A DNA stretch of 64,000 nt from the NCBI GenBank assembly GCA_030426805.1, contig JAUHXU010000004.1, positions 606,792 to 670,791 on the forward strand. The letters are read 5' to 3'. Of the stretch, positions 30,301 through 36,399 are shown one piece after another. This stretch comes from a bacterium (GTDB lineage: Bacteria; Planctomycetota; JAFGQW01). The notes under the pieces are model-generated. The model made no database searches. It worked only from the letters and a program-made list of their open reading frames with translations, and was not told the DNA's origin. Within the stretch, counting starts at the first letter, position 1. Every line of letters starts with the position of its first letter. The position numbers and the translations under genes were made by a program.

Positions 30301-30463
30301 GAACTGGGCGACCGACATCACCCAGATCCGCGCGGCCGGCAACATGCGCCACATCCGCTTCCGGGTGCGCTTCCAGGTCGGCACGACGGTGAAGGGCGCG
30401 ACCGCGCCGAACCGCATCGCTGTCTCGCGGGTCGTGATCCGCTATCAGCAGCCGACCCCGTAA
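27308..30463 (+). CDS. Large exported Ig-like/Gly-rich surface protein
   Basis: 1051 residues, with GAGGAGG before the ATG. A hydrophobic N-terminus ends near C26 and a Ser/Gly-rich linker; a lipoprotein is possible, though Gln before the Cys is atypical. Residues about 37-140 resemble SbsA-type Ig-like (Big_5) domains (QSPRVYLDDQIIVTFSEAIDP), and a second such unit is near 335-430 (AATEIQMTFSEALSP). From about 610 to 890 the chain is rich in Gly-Gly-Ala runs (GGAGGPGGGKG, GAGGGAGG, GSGGGGGGGVEIESGAKL), as in passenger-like beta-solenoids. The end is a beta-sandwich-like region. A cell-surface or matrix role is inferred; no enzyme motif is seen. Confidence 0.85.
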   Translation: MHKTPTMQRWLGAALLLGLSAFGVQCSGSGSSSGGGTFDVISFSATKQSPRVYLDDQIIVTFSEAIDPQTVLTGIYLYITSSAGATIAQGDWTVDGTRAIFTPRLPSTPTFGDGGLLPDTEYTICVPQPGDSCSVFIQNSPGVRNNGGRGVPSSRSETFLTVQLGSTPPFRPEAVPMRPELESVIVNDAAGVTQPLNPITNLIAGQMFNASLLSLQQVTPSTMTVPEWQYAQTPLTKSVQGTMTLAGSILNNDPLTVQLALAAPMIPNEYVGTGGTLTITDNSVQPPVSATWAVAANSTNTVTVFQASGPNIGSVGFGPGTLTAVVSQGITNQVAPGDFSAATEIQMTFSEALSPLSVSLSNFSVYRVSDTGTVLQFSAVQPAGTQATSRIGLQNDVIDGKSVITWRPNSGFPQSKVNDPAYIIVSLNTAQPENEVAPSPKSTGLRDLNNYALAYPKRTGYVLQADPQGFPTTVGYIRPINYTNQTTPPGDVEFAWAFITSASATVTNAIVETFQDRSNIATDCPSTAAWAPAGQTGLFATPGFGGNGSDGDLTVSGAMTLDSSNRTPNAQGVVEWNFNRLDIATSGVLTLTGTYPIKLNALMDASIAGQIFANGSNGNNAGPGIATSIGLIPGGAGGPGGGKGSDANTRPNAQPLGALPTDLRGDAGRPRATVDCNQVNRSENFPLIVFQINCGGGTGGNRGVPIGSVLRDGCSGNGGGHAQAGEQTDLACSNTGAFGVAFGDVWVIVSGSNQINQVSAGAGGGAGGNAATTTVGTPPPGNDIVAGSGGGGGGGVEIESGAKLEVLGSAQINADGGNGGVGHSQGGIRAGYGAGGAGGSIWLSGADVTVNTGATLTALGGTGNPNPSVPNRSGRGGDGYIIVRDLAGTPNSAGATYTPPPVTARDTFAPMRNTQGGLSEAISRFYDSGEASPFWSFDSNNPANGQIVPVKDLTYLNPPGANQTAFIEFQGAPDNGQGQPEPDPTKWFPANTMGNPCQNWATDITQIRAAGNMRHIRFRVRFQVGTTVKGATAPNRIAVSRVVIRYQQPTP

Positions 30464-30490
30464 GCGGTAACGCCTGAATCGACCTTCCGA

Positions 30491-30521
30491 GCGGGAGCCC
30501 CCGGGCTCCCGCTTTTCTTTT
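30491..30521 (+). terminator. Rho-independent terminator of the large surface-protein gene
   Basis: Ten-base-pair stem GCGGGAGCCC / GGGCTCCCGC around CC, followed by TTTTCTTTT, 27 bases after the stop codon. The cleanest intrinsic terminator in the window. Confidence 0.92.
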
Positions 30522-30523
30522 GG

Positions 30524-30689
30524 GTGGCCGAAGTCGGGGGTGGCGAGGGGCGGAGCGATACGTCTCGCGGGCGCTGGACTGCGTTGCGGCGGCGACTTGC
30601 GTATCGCTGATGCGAGGCGCGCCACCGCGCCTTGCCAGCACCCGCGAGACGCACCGCTGCGCTCCCCCGCCACCCCCGACCTCGGCCAC
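30524..30689. repeat. Long inverted repeat 1 (54/55-bp arms, 57-base loop)
   Basis: Left arm 30524-30577 and right arm 30635-30689 match at about 47 of 55 aligned positions when one is reversed and complemented (shared blocks GTGGCCGA, GTCGGGGGTGGCG, CGTCTCGCGGG). The loop contains its own 6-bp hairpin GGCGCG-CCAC-CGCGCC (30616-30631). An alternative pairing GCGATACG (30555-30562) with CGTATCGC (30600-30607) exists. Confidence 0.85.
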
Positions 30690-30864
30690 TGAACGCGTAG
30701 TGCTGGCGTTGGATGTCGGCCCACGTAGAACGGCTGAGGGCGTGGCTCGGGAACGGTGAATGGCGTTCGAGTTGGCACGGCGCAAGTGATGCTCGGTCTC
30801 GGGATCGAGAGCTTTGGGGGACCTGGGGGCCGCGTTGGGTTTCGATGCGCTTGGCGCGCGGAAT

Positions 30865-30997
30865 CTGCACCGTTGCAGCGGCATGTGCGTCGGTGGCGAC
30901 CCTGTCTTGCACCCGTGGGCCCGCGAAACACTGCCAGTGACGCCTATCGGGTGCAGCATCAGCCCGCCATGCGCATGCATCGCACCAACCGGTGCAG
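30865..30997. repeat. Inverted repeat 2 (imperfect, nested)
   Basis: Outer arms CTGCACCG (30865-30872) and CGGTGCAG (30990-30997) are perfect, with weaker pairing inward. Inside are TGCACCCG (30908-30915) with CGGGTGCA (30948-30955), and the palindrome CACTG-C-CAGTG (30929-30939). The whole could fold as one stacked structure. Confidence 0.6.
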
Positions 30998-31057
30998 GAT
31001 CGCCCCACGAAACGCTAGCATTGCCTCCCCCGGCGCACCGGTGAGGTTCGTACGCGT

Positions 31058-31207
31058 TTGGCGAGGCCTGAACGTCCGTTTTCGGGAGTTGATTGCGCTT
31101 GGCGGCGGTTGAACGTCCGTCTCACCCGCGATCTGGGCCGCAAAACGAACGTTCGAGGTCCGCCAAGCGCGCGGAACCCCCAAATACGGACGAAACCCCG
31201 CCGCCAA
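31058..31207. repeat. Inverted repeat 3 (48-bp arms, 54-base loop)
   Basis: Left arm 31058-31105 and right arm 31160-31207 match at about 33 of 48 positions; the innermost 11 bases (GCGCTTGGCGG / CCGCCAAGCGC) and the block CGTCCGT are perfect. GAACGTCCGT occurs both in the left arm and in the loop. Similar arm and loop sizes to repeat 1, but no obvious sequence identity with it. Confidence 0.7.
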
Positions 31208-31418
31208 GACCAACGATCGACGGCGCAACAGCTCGCTAAAGACAGACTGACGCGAAACGGGTCAGATCCGACGCAGCAAGCTTCTGCGGATACAACGCAA
31301 GGCCCGCCCCTCTCCGGAGAGCTCGGAGTCCGACGTCGGGGCTCTCCGCGATTTCGTGCGACCAAACGGCTTCGCGCCCGACTGATGTCCTGGCTCCGAT
31401 TGCGGAAAGGACACGGTC

Positions 31419-32216
31419 ATGGTCACCACCGGCCTCGGATTGGTCGCGGCGCTCGCGCTCGGCGGGTCGTATGCGAAGCTCGATCGCGCGCAAGAGGCGC
31501 GGCTCTACAAGACGCGTGGCGCGAGTCACGTCGGTCGACTCGTTCATCTGCACGTGTCGCCCGGGGCGTTTCGGAAGCGACTCGAGCCGCTGCGGATCGC
31601 GCGCGGGCGACGCGTCGTGCGCCTCGCCCACTACCGGCACCGGCGACTCGCGATCGCGGCGTTTCCGCGCAATGCCTACTTTCGCCAGTTCATCCGCAAG
31701 CGGGCGCGCGCGCGATCGACCGGCGGCACCGTGTGCGTCAAGGGGCGCATCGTGCGCCTCGGCAAACGCGTGGTGCTGCTCGTGCACCGCATCCGGACGT
31801 TGCCGAACGCGGCGCGGTCACGCCAACGACGAGCGACTCTTCAGGATGCTCGTCAACAGCAGGAACGCGAGCGCGTAGGTGCCGATCGCGATCCAGAGCA
31901 CGACGGAGAACCCGACGTGGATCGCGAGTGCGACCGCGAGCACGCTACCGAGCACCGAGGCGTAGCCGTTGAGCGCCCAGATCCACGGGAGCATCGGTTT
32001 CGCACACGTCTCCGCGACGCGAATGCCCAACGGAAACGGCATGCCCATCAGCAGGCCGAGCGGCCCCGTGATCGCGACGGCGACCGCGACGCGTGTCCAG
32101 AACGACTGGTCGAACGTCGCTGCGGTGATGCGCTCGAACAACAGGATCATCGCGACCTGCGCGGCGAGCAACAGCGCGAAGATCACCGTCGCGCCGGTGC
32201 GCCCGTTCACACGTGA
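31419..32216 (+). CDS. Small basic exported protein; 3' end uncertain
   Basis: AAAGGA precedes the ATG by about eight bases. The first about 130 codons have the GC-rich third positions of real genes here and encode a hydrophobic N-terminus (GLGLVAALALGG) followed by a very Arg-rich domain with beta-like segments (HVGRLVHLHVSP, CVKGRIVRLGKRVVLLVHRI). The open frame then runs about 400 bases antisense to the convergent membrane-protein gene, where the translation becomes low-complexity Arg/Asp/Glu, an antisense artefact pattern. Either the gene truly overlaps, or a stop was lost by frameshift near 31.8 kb. Unknown function. Confidence 0.4.
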   Translation: MVTTGLGLVAALALGGSYAKLDRAQEARLYKTRGASHVGRLVHLHVSPGAFRKRLEPLRIARGRRVVRLAHYRHRRLAIAAFPRNAYFRQFIRKRARARSTGGTVCVKGRIVRLGKRVVLLVHRIRTLPNAARSRQRRATLQDARQQQERERVGADRDPEHDGEPDVDRECDREHATEHRGVAVERPDPREHRFRTRLRDANAQRKRHAHQQAERPRDRDGDRDACPERLVERRCGDALEQQDHRDLRGEQQREDHRRAGAPVHT

Positions 32217-34373
32217 CGAAACGAAGCTCCCGATGCCGGAGAACGTCAGCAGGCTGAACAGGATCACCGTCATCGCGTAGACCGGGTAGCCGAGGTAGAA
32301 GACGAACTTCTGCATCAGCATGATCTCGACGACGATGTAGGCGAAGCCCAGGCACAGGAAGTAGCCGACGAAGCGGAAACGCGCGTGGATCGGCTGGCGG
32401 CTGAACGCGAACCGGATCAGGGGCAGCAGGACGAACAGAACGCCGAGCGCCGCGACGACCGCGAGGCAGTAGTAGAGTACGGTCTGCCCGATGTAGTAGA
32501 GCGCGTGCGTGTCGCCCTTCTCGAGTTCGTCCTCGAGGTGCAGCACGTCCTTCACGTGCGTGAAGTTGAAGAAGAACGGCTCGTCGTCGGTGACCGGCGC
32601 GACTCGATACGGATAGCTCGCGAGCATCGTCTCGCGGGACGCCTCGTCGCCCTTCAGGTAGTCGTGGAAGTCCTTGGCGTGCGGCGACCCCGGCGCCTTG
32701 TCCGGTGCGAACAGCGGCGAGTAGCGCAGCGCCGCGAGCTTCTCGTGGCACTTCGCGAGTTCGGCATCGGTGAACGCCCCGCCCTTCTTCATCACGAGGC
32801 ACGCGAAGACGTGCACGTTCGAGTCGTAGACGACGATCTGCTTCCACGGCTCGGCGACGCCCTGTTCGGCCAACGCCGCTTCGGCGATCGCTGCGAGGCG
32901 GAGCATCTCGCTCGGCCGATCCTCGGTCGGGCGGAAGCGAAGCACGTAGCAAAGCCCGCCGTCCTCGAGCTTGTCGAGGTAGGCGCGCATCGCGTCGGTC
33001 GTGTAGAGGTAGTTCTCGGAGAAGCTGAAACTGCCGGCCTCGGTCCCGGTCGCCGTGTCGACGCCCGGGATCATGATCATGTCGTAGCGCTTCTCGGAGC
33101 GGTCGACGAAGTGGCGCCCCTCGGCGACGTGCACCTCGACGCCCGGCAGCTCGTAGACGCTCTGGTCGGTCCACTGCTCGAAGCCGGGCTGGCTGCGCAG
33201 CTTCTCGCCGCGCAGTTCGGGGTATGCACGCTTGGAGCCGTTCACGATCAGCGGGTTGATCTCGACCGCGGTCACGTGCTTCGCGCCATGGTGCTTCGCG
33301 GTCAGCACGTCGATGCCGCCGCCCGACCCGATCACGAGCACCTCGGGCGCCTTGCCGCTGAGCCCGAACATCTCATACGCGACGCTCGATGGCACGTAGC
33401 TGAAGACCGGGTCCTTCTCGAGCCCGTCGGTGTAGTTGATCACCGTCGTCAGCGCCCACGAGTCGATCAACACGCCGATGTTGTCCGGGATCTTCCCGTC
33501 GTAGACGCGACGATTCAGCCCCCAGAACCCCTCCTGCTCCGCGACGATCGGGTAGAAGTCGACGCAGCTGAACGAGTTCCACTTGCGCACGAGCGTCCGG
33601 CCGAGCGCATCGGTGCGCTTCTTCGTCACGGCGATCGGCTTGACGAGTTGCGTGTGTTTCTCGATCGCGTCGAGTTTGACGATGTTGAAGACGATCCAAC
33701 CGATGAGCGCGAGCGCCGGCACGCCGATCAGGGCGGTGAGCCACTTGCGTTCACGCCGCCACGCGTAGCAGATCAACGACGCGGCCACGAGTATCAACAC
33801 GATGGTCAGCGTGCGGAATGCGCCGACCGTGTTCAGGCCGACGATCACCGCGAGGCACCCGGCGCCGGATCCGATCAGGTTGGACGCATAGACTTTGCCG
33901 ACGTCGCGCGCCTCCTTGACGATCGCGGCACTGATCGTCCAGCCGGCGAAGAAGAACGGCACGACGAGCCACAGCAAGAGCCACAGCAGGTACTGCGTCG
34001 CGGCCTGGCGCGCGAACGCCGCGCCGCCGGCCGCCTCGAGGAGTTGCGCCTCGATCGTCTGGCTCTCGTAGATGAACATCCCGACCTTCACGAGGCCGAG
34101 CCCGAAGCCGACGGTCCCGATCGTCAGCAACCACGGCGTCGATATCCGCAGCAGCACCGGAGCGAGGAAGAAGACGAGGCCGGCGAGGCTGAACCCGAGC
34201 AGCGACACGGTGATCGCCATGAAGCTCAGGTGGTTCCAGATCATCACGCTGAAGATCCGGGTCAGCGTGACCTGCAGAACGATCAACGCGACCGACGTCA
34301 GGAACACGCCGAGGCACAGCGCAAACCGCGGCAGGGCGGGCCGCGGAGCGGGCGCAGGGTCGGAGTCGGGCAT
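31818..34373 (-). CDS. Membrane-embedded spermidine-synthase-like (SpeE-fold) protein
   Basis: 851 residues. N-terminal about 235 residues: six or seven membrane spans (VFLTSVALIVLQVTLTRIFSVM, MAITVSLLGFSLAGLVFFLAP). Middle about 340-560: a Rossmann methyltransferase/spermidine-synthase fold with VLVIGSGGGIDVLTA, VTAVEINPLIV and GRHFVDRSEKRYDMIMI. C-terminal about 630-850: further spans (LGFAYIVVEIMLMQKFVFYLGYPVYA, GMPFPLGIRVAE). This architecture is a known MFS/polyamine-synthase-like fusion family, common in environmental bacteria, with no proven substrate. The usual gatekeeper DDEP-type segment appears as VTDDEPFFFNF. Confidence 0.88.
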   Translation of the reverse strand: MPDSDPAPAPRPALPRFALCLGVFLTSVALIVLQVTLTRIFSVMIWNHLSFMAITVSLLGFSLAGLVFFLAPVLLRISTPWLLTIGTVGFGLGLVKVGMFIYESQTIEAQLLEAAGGAAFARQAATQYLLWLLLWLVVPFFFAGWTISAAIVKEARDVGKVYASNLIGSGAGCLAVIVGLNTVGAFRTLTIVLILVAASLICYAWRRERKWLTALIGVPALALIGWIVFNIVKLDAIEKHTQLVKPIAVTKKRTDALGRTLVRKWNSFSCVDFYPIVAEQEGFWGLNRRVYDGKIPDNIGVLIDSWALTTVINYTDGLEKDPVFSYVPSSVAYEMFGLSGKAPEVLVIGSGGGIDVLTAKHHGAKHVTAVEINPLIVNGSKRAYPELRGEKLRSQPGFEQWTDQSVYELPGVEVHVAEGRHFVDRSEKRYDMIMIPGVDTATGTEAGSFSFSENYLYTTDAMRAYLDKLEDGGLCYVLRFRPTEDRPSEMLRLAAIAEAALAEQGVAEPWKQIVVYDSNVHVFACLVMKKGGAFTDAELAKCHEKLAALRYSPLFAPDKAPGSPHAKDFHDYLKGDEASRETMLASYPYRVAPVTDDEPFFFNFTHVKDVLHLEDELEKGDTHALYYIGQTVLYYCLAVVAALGVLFVLLPLIRFAFSRQPIHARFRFVGYFLCLGFAYIVVEIMLMQKFVFYLGYPVYAMTVILFSLLTFSGIGSFVSSRVNGRTGATVIFALLLAAQVAMILLFERITAATFDQSFWTRVAVAVAITGPLGLLMGMPFPLGIRVAETCAKPMLPWIWALNGYASVLGSVLAVALAIHVGFSVVLWIAIGTYALAFLLLTSILKSRSSLA

Positions 34374-34489
34374 GGGTCGTCTCTTCAGCTCTCTCGCAGG
34401 ATGGAAACGGGGAGCCGTCCGAGCCGCCCCACCTCAATTGTATTCGCGCGGCGCGAGCGATCAATCCGACGTCGAGGACCGATTCCGGA

Positions 34490-35254
34490 CTATTGTCCCC
34501 GGCCGAGACGGTCGGCGCTGAAGTCGTCGAACGGACCGTTGCTCAGGATCTTGCTCTGGGTGGTCCGAAAGTCGTAGTCGACCCGGTGGTAGCGGACACC
34601 GTCGGATTCGATCGTCACGAAGCACGCGCGGGGGTCGTGGTCCCGCGGCTGGCCGACGCTGCCGACGTTGACGATCGTCTTGCCGCTCTCGAACGGGTAA
34701 AAGCCGTCCTCGAGGTTGCGCGGCTCGTGGAACCGAAGCCGTTCGTCGAACACGCCCGGGATGTGCGTGTGGCCGACGAACGCGATGCGCGGCGTGCGAT
34801 CGAGCGCCTCGATGATCTTCTCGCGGCAGAAGAGCAGGTCGGTCTTGAGCAGGTATTCCTTGAGCGGATCGTTCGGCGACGCGTGCACGAACAGCCAATC
34901 GCCCCGGGAATGCTGCAAGGGCAGGTGCCGGAGGAACTCCCAGCGCTTGGCCTTCTTGCCGGCCCGGACGAGACCGGGCTTCATGATCTTGCGCGTGAAG
35001 TTGATCGCGTTGCGAGCGACCGGATTGAAGTCGAGCACCGGCCGGAACAGCGCATCGTCGTGGTTGCCGCGGAGGACGACGCCGCAGCGCTCCATCGTGA
35101 CGTCGACACAGGCCTCGGGATCCGGTCCGTACCCGACGATGTCTCCCAGGCAGACGATCTCGCGGCAGCCGAGCGCGTCGATGTGATCGATCACCGCGTG
35201 CAGCGCTTCGAGATTGCTGTGGATGTCGGAGATGACGGCGATCCGGTCGCTCAA
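34490..35254 (-). CDS. Calcineurin-like metallophosphoesterase
   Basis: 254 residues. Metal-binding signature complete: SDIHSN (D10, H12), GDIVGYGPDP, RGNHDDAL, FVHASP and VGHTHIP. Belongs to the Metallophos_2/YfcE-like group of small phosphodiesterases and phosphatases; the substrate cannot be told. It stands alone between the membrane SpeE-like gene (116 bases away) and a divergent coiled-coil protein gene. Confidence 0.93.
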   Translation of the reverse strand: MSDRIAVISDIHSNLEALHAVIDHIDALGCREIVCLGDIVGYGPDPEACVDVTMERCGVVLRGNHDDALFRPVLDFNPVARNAINFTRKIMKPGLVRAGKKAKRWEFLRHLPLQHSRGDWLFVHASPNDPLKEYLLKTDLLFCREKIIEALDRTPRIAFVGHTHIPGVFDERLRFHEPRNLEDGFYPFESGKTIVNVGSVGQPRDHDPRACFVTIESDGVRYHRVDYDFRTTQSKILSNGPFDDFSADRLGRGQ

Positions 35255-35513
35255 CCGCGTGCCTCGCTCTTCACCGTGAATCCGGGTCCCGGCGCCAGTG
35301 GTCGGCGCCGTACAAACGTCCGGAAGTATAGGAGATCCGACCGCTCGGATCTACGAACGCGAATGACCGGATTCCGCGCGACGGGGCCGTCGATTCCCCG
35401 GAAAGCGACCCGCCGGTCGACTCCCGGCGAATCCCCGATTTGTAACCCGCCGCCCGCGAAGCGGGTTTGAGGGCCCGGAACGACGACTCGATCCCCGATT
35501 GGAGACCCCCCTG

Positions 35514-36356
35514 ATGCGCATCCGACCCCTCGCATTGGCGCTACTCGGCCTGTTCGCCGCAGCGCCGACCGCCGCGGCCGCCCCGAGCGCCCCGTCCCCG
35601 TGCGTCGCCCCGTGCCCGGACGACGCCACCCGCCTCGCGGCGTTGCGCAAGCGGATCGCGGTGCTGAAGGCGCAGATCGCGCGGATGCAGGGACAGCTGG
35701 GCAACGACGCGCTCGAGGGTCGGATCGCTCGGGCCACGAAGACGCTGCACCGCCTCGAGCGCGACGCGGAACGCCTCGCGGCGAAGCTGGCCAAGAACAA
35801 GCGTAGCGCGGCCGAGCGGGCCTCCCGCGCCCGGCACGAGGCACTCGCACGGCAGCGCCGTGCCAAGGAGCAGAAGGCGCGTCGCGCGCTGACCAGCCGG
35901 CTGCGCAGCGCCGAGAGTCGGCGACGCAGCGCTGAAGCGACCCGCAAGCGCCTCGAGCGCGACCTCCGATCGCTCCAGCGGAAGCTCGCGAGCGCGAAGA
36001 AGCGGCTCGGCAAGGCCGAGCGCGACGTCGCGCGGGCGCGTCGCGGCGCGAGCGCGTCGAAGAGCCGCAGCACGGCGAGCCGCAGTACGAAGAGCCGCAG
36101 CACGAAGAGCCGCGGCGCGACGGTCCGTCGCTCGACGATCACGTCCGGCCGCGCGCGGGCCACGACGACGACGCGCGCCGTCACGTCCCCCGCATCGGGC
36201 AACCGCGAGATCGTCCGCGAGTTGCGCCGCATCCATCAGGAACTCGTTCGGATGCGGCGCTTGATGGAGCGCCAAGCGGCGAAGACGCCGCGCCGCGCCG
36301 CGCGTCCCCCCCAACGCACGAAGCGGGAGCGCGCCGAGGACCTCAAGACGCTGTAG
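35514..36356 (+). CDS. Exported coiled-coil protein, Arg/Ala-rich
   Basis: 280 residues from an ATG with GGAG at nine bases; a TTG five codons upstream is less likely. Signal peptide (LALALLGLFAAAPTAAAA), then two Cys (CVAPC) and a heptad-patterned coiled coil over about residues 40-180 (TRLAALRKRIAVLKAQIARMQ). A four-unit tandem KSRST-type repeat follows at about 183-202, then a basic Thr/Arg linker and a short C-terminal helix. It resembles periplasmic coiled-coil structural proteins; function unknown. Confidence 0.8.
   Translation: MRIRPLALALLGLFAAAPTAAAAPSAPSPCVAPCPDDATRLAALRKRIAVLKAQIARMQGQLGNDALEGRIARATKTLHRLERDAERLAAKLAKNKRSAAERASRARHEALARQRRAKEQKARRALTSRLRSAESRRRSAEATRKRLERDLRSLQRKLASAKKRLGKAERDVARARRGASASKSRSTASRSTKSRSTKSRGATVRRSTITSGRARATTTTRAVTSPASGNREIVRELRRIHQELVRMRRLMERQAAKTPRRAARPPQRTKRERAEDLKTL
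36060..36119 (+). repeat. Four tandem 15-bp units in the coiled-coil gene
   Basis: Codes KSRST-ASRST-KSRST-KSRGA. Units share AGCCGCAGCACG with single-base differences, pointing to recent slippage expansion in a disordered linker. Confidence 0.8.
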
Positions 36357-36399
36357 TGTCACCGCCCGCTGCGCCGGTCGGCGCGGCGGGACCCGACGG

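Larger units (their letters stand above)
30464..31418. other. Gene-free, inverted-repeat-rich region
   Basis: 955 bases with no convincing ORF: the small frames on both strands lack ribosome sites and recognisable protein character. After the terminator come three long imperfect inverted repeats (30524-30689, 30865-30997, 31058-31207) with nested shorter hairpins, and a GGAGAGC/GCTCTCC stem at 31316-31347. Base composition is less GC-extreme than in flanking genes. Confidence 0.7.

Noticed and set aside
27266..30931. 1221-codon open frame on the minus strand
   Set aside because: Antisense to the large exported protein; Arg/Val/Asp-biased with no motif.
30445..31365. Several small frames in the repeat region
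   Set aside because: Both strands equally open, no starts with ribosome sites, no recognisable protein features.
31236..31787. 183-codon minus-strand frame
   Set aside because: No ribosome site, antisense to the better small exported gene.
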